Source of the DNA: Betaproteobacteria bacterium | Lineage (GTDB): Bacteria; Pseudomonadota; Gammaproteobacteria; Burkholderiales; SG8-41 | Assembly (NCBI GenBank): GCA_021414185.1 | Contig: JAIOOZ010000175.1 | Coordinates: 1-10,622, forward strand | Reading direction: 5' to 3' | Length of the DNA: 10,622 bases | Shown here: positions 1 to 6,036 of the stretch, piece after piece | Position numbering within the stretch: position 1 is the stretch's first letter | Layout of the letters: each line of letters opens with the position of its first letter | Position numbers and translations under genes: made by a program | The notes under the pieces: generated by a model | The model's database searches: none | Seen by the model: only the letters and a program-made list of their open reading frames with translations | What the model was told of the DNA's origin: nothing

Positions 1-1
1 G

Positions 2-1216
2 CCCAAGATGGCTGAATCACCGCAGCAGGTATTGAAGTTTCTCGCCGACCTGGCGGCCAGCGCGAAGCCGTTTGCCGAGCGTGACCTCGCGGAATTAAAG
101 CAATTCGCGCGCGACGAACTGAAGCTCACCGACCTGCAGGCGTGGGACATCGGCTACGTGTCGGAGAAATTGCGCATCGCGCGCTACGATTTTTCGGACC
201 AGGAAGTAAAGCAATACTTTCCCGAAACGACGGTGCTGCCCGGCATGTTCCGCGTGGTCGAGACGCTCTATGGCGTTTCCATACAGCCCGACACTGCACC
301 GACGTGGCATCCCGACGTGCGCTTTTTCAGCATCCGCGACCGCGCGCAGAACCTGGTTGGGCAGTTTTACCTCGACCTCTATGCGCGGCCGTCGAAGCGC
401 GGCGGCGCATGGATGGACGATGCGATCACGCGGCGGCGCGCCGGCAGCGGCATCCAGACCCCGGTTGCCTATCTCAATTGCAACTTTGCCGCACCGGTCG
501 GCGAAGTCGACGACAAGAAAAAGCCGGCGCTGTTCACGCACGACGAAGTGATCACGCTGTTCCACGAATTCGGCCACGGCCTGCACCATCTGCTGACGCG
601 CGTCGAAGAACTCGGGGTCTCCGGCATCAACGGCGTGGAATGGGACGCGGTCGAACTGCCGAGCCAGTTCATGGAGAATTTCTGCTGGGAGTGGGATGCG
701 TTGAAGCCGCTGACGCACCACGTGGACAGCGGCGCCTCGCTACCACGCGCGCTGTTCGACAAAATGCTGGCGGCGAAGAATTTCCAGAGCGGCATGCAGA
801 CGCTGCGCCAGGTCGAATTCGCGCTGTTCGACTTTCATTTGCACTACGACTTTGCGCCTGACGGCAACGCGCAGGCGCTGCTCGACGACATCCGCCGGCA
901 GGTGGCCGTGCTCGTGCCGCCCGCGTTCAATCGTTTCCCGCAGAGCTTTTCGCATATTTTTTCCGGCGGTTATGCAGCCGGCTATTACAGCTACAAGTGG
1001 GCGGAAGTGCTGTCGGCCGACGTCTACAGCCTGTTCGAAGAACGCGGCGTGCTGAATCCCGAGATCGGCCTGCGCTTTCGCGACGAGATACTCGCGGTCG
1101 GCGGCAGCCGCCCCGCGCTCGAATCGTTTGTCGCGTTCCGCGGCCGCGCACCCAGTATCGACGCATTGTTAAGACATAGCGGCATGAGCGACCGAGCAGG
1201 GGCCCCGGCGCTTTAG
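2..1216 (+). CDS. prlC: Oligopeptidase A, M3 family zinc metallopeptidase (5' end outside window)
   Basis: This is the C-terminal part of a cytosolic M3 metallopeptidase (OpdA/PrlC), which degrades short peptides such as cleaved signal peptides. The frame is open to the left edge, so the ATG at 8 is internal. The fragment has about 404 residues against roughly 680 for the family, so some 280 N-terminal residues lie upstream. Counting from the Met at base 8, the zinc motif HEFGH is at residues 186-190 within LFHEFGHGLHHLL, and the third zinc ligand is probably E216 in AVELPSQ. Other family signatures are WHPDVRFF, FYLDLYARPSKRGGAWMDD, PVAYLNCNF, FTHDEVITLFHEFGHG and the late GGYAAGYYSYKWAEVLSADV block that shapes the substrate channel. 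All visible catalytic residues are intact. The stop codon lies inside a GC-rich hairpin, and the next gene starts 181 bases on. Family assignment is very secure; OpdA rather than Dcp rests on the SGINGVEWDAVELPSQ region. Confidence 0.95.
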   Translation, partial: PKMAESPQQVLKFLADLAASAKPFAERDLAELKQFARDELKLTDLQAWDIGYVSEKLRIARYDFSDQEVKQYFPETTVLPGMFRVVETLYGVSIQPDTAPTWHPDVRFFSIRDRAQNLVGQFYLDLYARPSKRGGAWMDDAITRRRAGSGIQTPVAYLNCNFAAPVGEVDDKKKPALFTHDEVITLFHEFGHGLHHLLTRVEELGVSGINGVEWDAVELPSQFMENFCWEWDALKPLTHHVDSGASLPRALFDKMLAAKNFQSGMQTLRQVEFALFDFHLHYDFAPDGNAQALLDDIRRQVAVLVPPAFNRFPQSFSHIFSGGYAAGYYSYKWAEVLSADVYSLFEERGVLNPEIGLRFRDEILAVGGSRPALESFVAFRGRAPSIDALLRHSGMSDRAGAPAL

Positions 1217-1225
1217 CGTCCGGGG
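1203..1225 (+). terminator. GC-rich hairpin overlapping the opdA stop codon
   Basis: Arms CCCCGGCGC (1203-1211) and GCG-T-CCGGGG (1216-1225) pair over nine positions with one bulged T, around a TTTA loop. The TAG stop (1214-1216) sits in the loop and the first base of the right arm. No T-run follows, so it is not a canonical intrinsic terminator. It may instead protect the 3' end of the message or slow polymerase. Confidence 0.4.
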
Positions 1226-1352
1226 ATGCGAGCAACGCGAACTGCCGCGGCTGCCGAACCGGCCAATGTTAAATTGCGACTTGCTCAACTGAGGCAGTGG
1301 AATGACCGCTGCGGCGGGTGCCTGACGTACTCCCTACCCGCACGGCGGACGT

Positions 1353-1363
1353 TATGCTATAAA
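1353..1363 (+). promoter_or_regulatory. Possible -10 region for the DUF4124-glutaredoxin/xthA pair
   Basis: The gap 1217-1397 is mostly GC-rich. The AT-rich island TATGCTATAAA stands out 35 bases before the ATG at 1398 and offers two overlapping -10-like hexamers (TATGCT and TATAAA). No convincing -35 hexamer lies 16-18 bases upstream, so this is a weak call. Nothing else was recognised in this gap. Confidence 0.25.
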
Positions 1364-1397
1364 AGCGGCGAACGCCGTGAACCGGAGAAATTAAGTC

Positions 1398-1964
1398 ATG
1401 AAAATCTGGACATTGCTGACCTTGATGGGATTTGCGGTACTCGCGCACGGCGCGGAAATGTACCGCTGGGTTGACGAAAAAGGCACCGTCAATTACACGC
1501 CTTACCCGCCGCCCGCCAACGTCAAGAAAGTCGAGCAGAAAAAACTCGGCGGCAATGCGAGCGCGGCGGAGGCGCAGACCAGCGACACGCCGTACAGCGT
1601 GCAACTCGCGACCAAGAACTTCCCGCTCACCTTCTACTCCACCGCAGAGTGCGGCGAACCGTGCAAGCTGGCCAAGGCGCATCTCGTAAAGCGCGGCGTG
1701 CCGTATACCGAAAGAAATCCTTCCAAGCCGGCCTCGCCCCAGGAGTTCGAGGAATTCAAGAAAATGACCGGCGGCACCCTGGAAGTGCCCATGCTGCAGG
1801 TCGGCCAACTCAAACTGGTCAAAGGCTATCTGGCGTCTGAATGGGACGGGGCGCTCGACCAGGCCGGCTACCCGAGCACGGTGCTTCCCGGCGCCAAGCC
1901 CGGCGCCAAACCCGCCGCCAAGCCGGCGGAACCCGCCGCGGCTGCGCCCGCCCCCGCCAAATAA
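1398..1964 (+). CDS. Secreted DUF4124 domain-glutaredoxin-like fusion protein
   Basis: This 188-residue protein probably acts in the periplasm. Residues 1-19 form a signal peptide (MKIWTLLTLMGFAVLAHGA, cleavage near A19). A DUF4124 segment follows (about 20-50: MYRWVDEKGTVNYTPYPPP), the usual W-D-G-Y pattern of that small beta domain. Residues 75-158 look like a glutaredoxin/thioredoxin-type fold: FPLTFYSTAECGEPCK with C85 and C89, a helix ending KRGVPYTE, the cis-proline site EVPMLQVG (P131), and KGYLASEW. The cysteines are CxxxC (C-G-E-P-C), not the classical CxxC, so redox chemistry is uncertain. The last 25 residues are a low-complexity Ala/Lys/Pro tail. Start choice: GGAG at 1384-1387, ten bases before ATG, and a good signal peptide. 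The stop overlaps the xthA start by one base, so the two are probably co-transcribed. The architecture recurs in betaproteobacteria as uncharacterised DUF4124 glutaredoxin-family proteins; the substrate is unknown. Confidence 0.85.
   Translation: MKIWTLLTLMGFAVLAHGAEMYRWVDEKGTVNYTPYPPPANVKKVEQKKLGGNASAAEAQTSDTPYSVQLATKNFPLTFYSTAECGEPCKLAKAHLVKRGVPYTERNPSKPASPQEFEEFKKMTGGTLEVPMLQVGQLKLVKGYLASEWDGALDQAGYPSTVLPGAKPGAKPAAKPAEPAAAAPAPAK
1887..1922 (+). repeat. Three 12-bp tandem units encoding PGAK/PGAK/PAAK
   Basis: Units CCCGGCGCCAAG (1887-1898), CCCGGCGCCAAA (1899-1910) and CCCGCCGCCAAG (1911-1922) lie head to tail in frame. They encode the start of the Ala/Lys/Pro tail of the glutaredoxin fusion protein. 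Being in frame, copy-number change would lengthen or shorten the tail by four residues. Confidence 0.85.
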
Positions 1965-2734
1965 TGCGGGTTGCAACCTGGAACGTTAATTCGCTCAAGG
2001 TTCGGCTGCCGCAGGTCCTCGCGTGGCTGGAAACGCAACAACCCGACGTGCTGTGCCTGCAGGAAACCAAGCTCGAAGACGCGAAGTTTCCGGCGGAAGA
2101 CATCCGCGCCGCCGGTTACCACGTGCTGTTCAGCGGCCAGAAAACCTACAACGGCGTGGCTATCCTGAGCAAAGAGCCCGCAACCGGCGCGCAGGCTGCG
2201 CTGCCCGGTTTCGACGATCCGCAAAAACGCGTGCTGGCGGCAACCGTCGCCGGCGTGCGCGTCGTTTGTCTGTATGTGCCCAACGGCCAGAGCATTGACT
2301 CGGACAAATATCGTTACAAGCTCGAATGGTTGCAGCACACCCAGCGCTGGCTGGCGGGAGAACTCGCCGCCAACGACCGGCTCGTCGTGGTCGGCGATTT
2401 CAACATCGCGCCCGATGACCGCGATGTACACGACCCCAAGGCATGGGAAGGGCAGGTACTGTGCAGCGCGCCGGAACGCGCGGCGTTTCAGCAACTGCTC
2501 GCCGGCGGACTCGAAGACAGTTTTCGCCTCACCGAGCAGCCGCCGCAATCGTACACGTGGTGGGATTACCGCATGAATGCATTCAGGCGCAAGATGGGTT
2601 TGCGCATCGATCACGTGCTGCTGAGCCGCCGCCTGGCGGCCGGCTGCCGCGCCTGCGTGATCGATATCGAGCCGCGCAAAAACGAGCGGCCTTCCGATCA
2701 CGCGCCGGTCACCGCCGATTTCGCAAGCGATTGA
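1964..2734 (+). CDS. xthA: Exodeoxyribonuclease III
   Basis: Exonuclease III is a cytoplasmic Mg-dependent base-excision-repair enzyme. It cuts abasic sites, removes 3' blocking groups and digests 3' ends of duplex DNA. The 256-residue protein carries the full exonuclease-endonuclease-phosphatase set: N7 (TWNVNSLK), metal-binding E34 (CLQETKLED), Y104 (YVPNG), D145 and N147 (VVVGDFNIAPDDRDVHD), D216 (RIDHVLLS) and the catalytic D245-H246 pair (SDHAPV). The closely similar E. coli XthA has 268 residues. The frame is open further upstream to 1841, but that extension is Arg-rich out-of-frame reading of the previous gene. The start at 1964 gives the canonical MRVATWNVNS N-terminus. ATG overlaps the preceding TAA as TAATG, and no Shine-Dalgarno is visible in the C-rich sequence before it. 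Translation therefore probably depends on reinitiation after the glutaredoxin fusion gene. Pairing with a redox protein may hint at oxidative-damage repair, but that is inference. Confidence 0.97.
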   Translation: MRVATWNVNSLKVRLPQVLAWLETQQPDVLCLQETKLEDAKFPAEDIRAAGYHVLFSGQKTYNGVAILSKEPATGAQAALPGFDDPQKRVLAATVAGVRVVCLYVPNGQSIDSDKYRYKLEWLQHTQRWLAGELAANDRLVVVGDFNIAPDDRDVHDPKAWEGQVLCSAPERAAFQQLLAGGLEDSFRLTEQPPQSYTWWDYRMNAFRRKMGLRIDHVLLSRRLAAGCRACVIDIEPRKNERPSDHAPVTADFASD

Positions 2735-2742
2735 ACAGGCAC

Positions 2743-2764
2743 CTGCCGGCTTAATTGCCGGCAG
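2743..2764. terminator. Perfect 8-bp hairpin between convergent xthA and ntrC
   Basis: Arms CTGCCGGC (2743-2750) and GCCGGCAG (2757-2764) are exact reverse complements around the loop TTAATT. The hairpin begins 8 bases after the xthA stop and lies 34 bases past the ntrC stop, so it could end transcription from both sides. No T-run follows on either strand, so strength as an intrinsic terminator is uncertain. Confidence 0.5.
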
Positions 2765-2798
2765 ACGTTCCTAACGATTTATCAGCAGTAACCCAGAC

Positions 2799-4202
2799 TC
2801 ACTCTTCGCCGTTCTTGCCGGCGTCGAGCCCGAGTTCCTGGATCTTGCGCGTCAGCGTATTGCGGCCCAATCCCAGCAAATGCGAGGCTTCGATGCGCCG
2901 GCCGCCGGTGTGGGCGAGCGCCCGTGTAATCAGCGCTTTTTCGAATTGCGGACCGAGCACATCCATCAAAGAAGACTCGCCGCGATTGAGCGCATTCGCC
3001 ACTTCGCGTTCCAGCGCCGTAATCCAGTTTTCGCCGACTGCGGCGCCCGCCTCCAGCCGCAATTCGGACGGCAGGTCGTTGACGTCGACGCTCACACCCG
3101 GCGCCATCACCGTCAGCCAGTGGCACAGGTTCTCGATCTGGCGCACGTTGCCCGGAAAATCCTGCGCGCTTAAGAATTTGAGTGCCGCATCCGTCAGGCG
3201 CTTGGCTTCGACGCCGAGTTCGCGCGCGCTTTTCGCGAGAAAATGCTTGGCCAGCAGCGGAATGTCTTCGCGCCGCTCCCGGAGCGGCGGCAGACGCAAG
3301 CGGATGACATTCAGCCGGTGAAACAGGTCTTCGCGAAACAAACCCTGTTTGACGCGCACTTCCAGGTCTTGGTGGGTGGCCGCGATCACGCGCACGTTCG
3401 CCTTGATCGGCTGATGCCCGCCGACGCGATAGAACTGACCGTCCGACAACACCCGCAGCAAACGCGTCTGCAGATCGGCCGGCATGTCGCCGATTTCATC
3501 CAGAAACAAAGTCCCGCCGTCGGCCTGCTCGAAGCGCCCGCGCCGCATGGTCTGCGCGCCGGTAAACGCGCCGCGCTCGTGGCCGAACAATTCGGACTCG
3601 AGCAAATCTTTGGGAATGGCGGCGGTGTTGATTGCGATGAATGGTTTGACAGCGCGCGGGCTGTGGCGATGCAGCGCGCTTGCCACCAGTTCCTTGCCGG
3701 TGCCTGATTCGCCGGTTATGAGCACGGTGGCGTGAGACTGCGAGAGCCGGCCGATCGCGCGGAACACCTCCTGCATTGCCGGCGCCTGGCCAAGTATCTC
3801 CGGCTCGGCTCCGGCGACTTCGACCACGTCGTCCTGGCGCGTACTTTCTTCCATGGCGCGCCGGATAAGCTCGACCGCATGATCGACGTCGAAAGGTTTG
3901 GGCAGGTATTCGTAAGCGCCGCCCTGAAATGCGGCGACCGCGCTTTCGAGATCCGAATACGCGGTCATGATGATGACCGGCATATGCGGATAGCGCTGCT
4001 TGGCCTGCTGCAGCAACTCGAGGCCCGATTCGCCGGGCATGCGGATATCGCTGACCACTAGTTGCGGGGTTTCGCTGCCCAGAGCGCCGAGCGCCTCGTC
4101 GGCAGACGAGAACGTCTTGAACGCAATGTTCTCGCGCGTCAGCGCCTTCTCGAAGACCCAGCGTATCGAGCGATCGTCGTCAATTATCCACACCGGTTTC
4201 AT
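2799..4202 (-). CDS. glnG: Nitrogen regulation response regulator NtrC (sigma-54 activator)
   Basis: NtrC (also named glnG) is the DNA-binding response regulator of nitrogen starvation. When phosphorylated it oligomerises at upstream sites and uses ATP to open sigma-54 RNA polymerase complexes. The 467-residue protein has a receiver domain (1-118) with the acidic IIDDD pocket, phospho-acceptor D52 (VVSDIRMPG), T80 and K102. The AAA+ domain (about 135-365) has Walker A GESGTGKE (164-171), the sigma-54-contacting GAFTGA loop (211-216) and Walker B TLFLDEIGD (D235, E236). A C-terminal Fis-type helix-turn-helix follows (ALITRALAHTGGRRIEASHLLGLGRNTLTRKI, written here in part by its key positions 428-460). 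All catalytic motifs are intact, so it should be functional. ATG overlaps the ntrB TGA by four bases (ATGA), with a GAG about 10 bases upstream, giving translational coupling. It likely acts on the dyads upstream of glnA in this window, and possibly on its own operon. Confidence 0.97.
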   Translation of the reverse strand: MKPVWIIDDDRSIRWVFEKALTRENIAFKTFSSADEALGALGSETPQLVVSDIRMPGESGLELLQQAKQRYPHMPVIIMTAYSDLESAVAAFQGGAYEYLPKPFDVDHAVELIRRAMEESTRQDDVVEVAGAEPEILGQAPAMQEVFRAIGRLSQSHATVLITGESGTGKELVASALHRHSPRAVKPFIAINTAAIPKDLLESELFGHERGAFTGAQTMRRGRFEQADGGTLFLDEIGDMPADLQTRLLRVLSDGQFYRVGGHQPIKANVRVIAATHQDLEVRVKQGLFREDLFHRLNVIRLRLPPLRERREDIPLLAKHFLAKSARELGVEAKRLTDAALKFLSAQDFPGNVRQIENLCHWLTVMAPGVSVDVNDLPSELRLEAGAAVGENWITALEREVANALNRGESSLMDVLGPQFEKALITRALAHTGGRRIEASHLLGLGRNTLTRKIQELGLDAGKNGEE

Positions 4203-5275
4203 GATTTGCCATTCTCGCTGTTATTGGTCGGCAGCAGCAGCGTAAACGTAGTGTTGCCGGGCTGACTGTCGAACGTGATGGTGCCGCCATGCTGCGTCAC
4301 AAAATTCTGCGCCAGCGTGAGCCCCAGACCGGTGCCGCCCTCGCGGCCCGACACCAACGGATAAAAAATCTTTTCGCGCATGTTTTCCGGGATGCCGGGT
4401 CCGGTATCGTTGATTTGCACTTCCAGCGCATGCCGGTGTCGTTTTCTCGCCAGCGTGACCTGCCGCGCGATGCGCGTTCTCAATTTCAACTGGCCGTTGC
4501 CTTTCATGGCCTGTGCCGCATTGCGCGCGATATTGAGCACGATCTGGATCATCTGTTCCTTGTCACCCTGCAACAGCGGCACGCTCGTGTCGTAGTCGCG
4601 GCGAATCGTGATGCCGTGCGGATATTCGGCCAGGATCAGGCTGCGCACGCGCTCCAGCACTTCGTGAATATTCAGCGGCGCCGGCTGCGGCAGGCGGTGC
4701 GGCGTCAGCAGGCGGTCCATCAGCGACTGCAGGCGGTCGGCCTCCTTCATGATGACCTGCGTGTATTCGTGCAGGCCCGGGCGCTCGAGCTCGTGGTCGA
4801 GCAGTTGTGCCGCACCCCGTATGCCACCCAGCGGGTTCTTGATTTCATGCGCGAGATTGCGGATCAACTCGCGGTTGGCCTGGCTCTGGTCGTGCAGGCG
4901 TTCCTCGCGTGCGATCTTGATCTGCTGATCAATATGCCGGAACTCGAGCAGCAGTCCATGCCAGCCGGCGACCCAGCCTTCGATTTCCACCGGCGACAGG
5001 GTGCAACTCAAATGCAGCTTGGCGTGTCCGACCACGCCGATTTTCAGATCGTGTTCGGTATAGCTGCAGTGGTTCAGGCGCGCATAGTCGATAGCCGCGC
5101 CCAGCACGCGGTCGTGTTCGAATACCTCTGTAATCATATTGCCCATAAGACTCTTGCTGCTCAGCTCGAATAAGTTTTCCGCGGCGGGATTGGCGAAGCG
5201 CACGACGAGCTCGCGATCGACGATGACAATCGCCGTTGCGAGAAGATCGAGCCCTGCTAATGCGGCAACCGCCAT
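4199..5275 (-). CDS. glnL: Nitrogen regulation sensor histidine kinase/phosphatase NtrB
   Basis: NtrB (glnL) is a soluble two-component kinase. It phosphorylates NtrC under nitrogen limitation and dephosphorylates it when PII binds. The 358-residue protein has no membrane segment. An N-terminal PAS domain spans about 8-115 (IVIVDRELVVRFANPAAENLF). The H-box NLAHEIKNPLGGIRGAAQLL has H143, and the kinase domain follows: N-box NIARNAAQAM (249-258), G1 DTGPGIP (290-296), F-box IFYPLVSGREG, and G2 GGTGLGL (313-319). The length matches known NtrB proteins (about 350). The start at 5275 is fixed by an in-frame TGA four codons upstream (5287-5285), but no Shine-Dalgarno is visible before it. The 118-base gap to the upstream DUF4124 gene holds two stem-loops and no clear promoter. 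Expression may come by readthrough from glnA or from an unrecognised promoter. It forms an operon with ntrC through a 4-base overlap. Confidence 0.96.
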   Translation of the reverse strand: MAVAALAGLDLLATAIVIVDRELVVRFANPAAENLFELSSKSLMGNMITEVFEHDRVLGAAIDYARLNHCSYTEHDLKIGVVGHAKLHLSCTLSPVEIEGWVAGWHGLLLEFRHIDQQIKIAREERLHDQSQANRELIRNLAHEIKNPLGGIRGAAQLLDHELERPGLHEYTQVIMKEADRLQSLMDRLLTPHRLPQPAPLNIHEVLERVRSLILAEYPHGITIRRDYDTSVPLLQGDKEQMIQIVLNIARNAAQAMKGNGQLKLRTRIARQVTLARKRHRHALEVQINDTGPGIPENMREKIFYPLVSGREGGTGLGLTLAQNFVTQHGGTITFDSQPGNTTFTLLLPTNNSENGKS

Positions 5276-5305
5276 GTTTAGATGTCAAGAATGAGAAGAG
5301 CAAGA

Positions 5306-5328
5306 ACCGGACCAGTTATCGGTCCCGT
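5306..5328 (-). terminator. Stem-loop in the ntrB leader (possible attenuator or weak terminator)
   Basis: On the minus strand, arms ACGGGACC and GGTCCGGT (plus coordinates 5321-5328 and 5306-5313) pair over seven of eight positions around a 7-base loop. The downstream tract GGTTCTTGCTCTTC is pyrimidine-rich but not a T-run. It sits 30 bases before the ntrB ATG. It may limit readthrough from glnA into ntrBC; function is inferred only. Confidence 0.3.
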
Positions 5329-5370
5329 GGCTGCGGCAACAGGAAACCTGAAGCGGTGCAATTGCATGCG

Positions 5371-5394
5371 GCCAGGCGTGAAAAAACGCCCGGC
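5371..5394 (-). terminator. Hairpin at the stop codon of the DUF4124/coiled-coil gene
   Basis: The arms GCCAGGCGT (5371-5379) and ACGCCCGGC (5386-5394) pair at eight of nine positions. On the minus strand a run of six T (5386-5381) falls at the junction of first arm and loop, not after the stem. The hairpin touches the TAG stop (5396-5394). It is plausible as a transcript-end structure but not a textbook terminator. Confidence 0.3.
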
Positions 5395-5849
5395 TATTTG
5401 ATGTTGGCGATTTCTTTACGCAGACTCTCGACGTTGTTTTCGTGCAGCTTGACCTTGTCTTCGAACGGCTTTAACCGTTCTTCAAGCCGCGCAAAGTTCT
5501 TTTCGGTGCCGAGGCGCGTGTTTTTTTGCTCGGTGAGCTGTTTCTTTGCGGTATCCAGTTGCCCCTGTTCCTGCGCAAGTTCCTGCTCGAGGATCTTGCG
5601 GCGGCCGGCGTCGCGGCTGCGCTGCGTATCGTTGTCGACGCTCGGAAAGTTGGCGGGTTTTTGCTGCGGTTGCGCGCGGGCCGGCGGCTGCGACGTGTTC
5701 ATCGGTTCCAGGTTCAAACCCTTGCAGCCTTTGGCATCCCCCTTCACGTTGGTGTAGCGGGTATTGCCGTCGGTATCCGTGCACTTCCACATCTCGGCAT
5801 GGACGGCCGGCGCTGCAAACATGCACAACAGTAAAAACCATATTCTCAT
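5394..5849 (-). CDS. Secreted DUF4124 protein with coiled-coil C-terminus, between glnA and ntrB
   Basis: Function unknown. The 151-residue protein starts with a signal peptide (MRIWFLLLCMFAAPAVHA, cleavage near A18), so it is probably periplasmic. A DUF4124-type segment follows (19-48: EMWKCTDTDGNTRYTN... KGCKGLN) with two cysteines, C23 and C42, that could form a disulfide. After a Pro/Gln linker (50-70), residues about 78-150 are charged, Gln/Glu/Lys-rich and lack prolines except P128; the heptad-like pattern (ILEQELAQEQ...ARLEERLKPFEDKV...NNVESLRKEI) predicts a coiled coil. The frame is open upstream to 5909, but the start at 5849 is preferred: it follows GAGG by six bases (5859-5856) and begins the signal peptide. 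It lies 187 bases past the glnA stop, beyond a strong stem-loop, and 118 bases before ntrB. Similar DUF4124 genes occur near glnA-ntrBC in betaproteobacteria; no role in nitrogen control can be claimed from sequence. Confidence 0.85.
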   Translation of the reverse strand: MRIWFLLLCMFAAPAVHAEMWKCTDTDGNTRYTNVKGDAKGCKGLNLEPMNTSQPPARAQPQQKPANFPSVDNDTQRSRDAGRRKILEQELAQEQGQLDTAKKQLTEQKNTRLGTEKNFARLEERLKPFEDKVKLHENNVESLRKEIANIK

Positions 5850-5927
5850 AGCAATCCTCGGGTAGCCCCTTACAGCAACGGGCGATATCGGGTGCGGTTG
5901 ACTCCACAAAACCCAATGGTTGCGCTA

Positions 5928-5956
5928 AGTCTATGTCAGATAATAAAAACTAACAA
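5928..5956 (-). promoter_or_regulatory. Possible sigma-70 promoter for the DUF4124/coiled-coil gene
   Basis: On the minus strand TTGTTA (5956-5951) and TAGACT (5933-5928) are separated by 17 bases. Each matches four of six positions of the -35 and -10 consensus, and the spacer is AT-rich. The pair lies between the glnA stem-loop and the start at 5849. Elsewhere in the gap 5850-6036 only the glnA stem-loop was recognised. Confidence 0.35.
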
Positions 5957-5988
5957 TGCGACGCGTCTGTACGCGGAACCTGAAAATG

Positions 5989-6015
5989 CAACAGGGCGGG
6001 ATAACCGCCCTGTTG
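5989..6015 (-). terminator. Strong stem-loop downstream of glnA
   Basis: Arms CAACAGGGCGG (5989-5999) and CCGCCCTGTTG (6005-6015) are perfect 11-bp reverse complements around a 5-base loop. On the minus strand it begins 22 bases after the glnA stop and is followed by CATTTTC, a short T-run. This is the best terminator in the window. It suggests most glnA transcripts end here, partly isolating glnA from ntrBC. Confidence 0.7.
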
Positions 6016-6036
6016 TGTCGATGCGGCTGCAGCCGT

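Noticed and set aside
1226..1474. 82-codon plus-strand frame between opdA and the glutaredoxin fusion
   Set aside because: It has no ribosome binding site or recognisable domain, and it overlaps the start of the better-supported gene at 1398 in another frame.
1868..2701. 277-codon minus-strand frame opposite xthA
   Set aside because: xthA is complete with all catalytic residues; the reverse frame shows no domain and spans two genes.
4289..5173. 294-codon plus-strand frame opposite ntrB
   Set aside because: It is antisense to all kinase motifs of NtrB, and its composition (many His, Gln, Arg) is typical of a shadow frame.
5355..5366. GGTGCA half-site and TGCAATTGCA palindrome as an NtrC site upstream of ntrB
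   Set aside because: Arms do not have the TGCAC-N7-GTGCA geometry seen upstream of glnA; only a half-site matches.
5356..5376. Sigma-54-like TGGCCGCATGCAATTGCA on the minus strand before ntrB
   Set aside because: The GG to GC distance is 12 bases instead of 10, and the -24 element is TGGCCG. Spacing for sigma-54 is strict, so this is not called.
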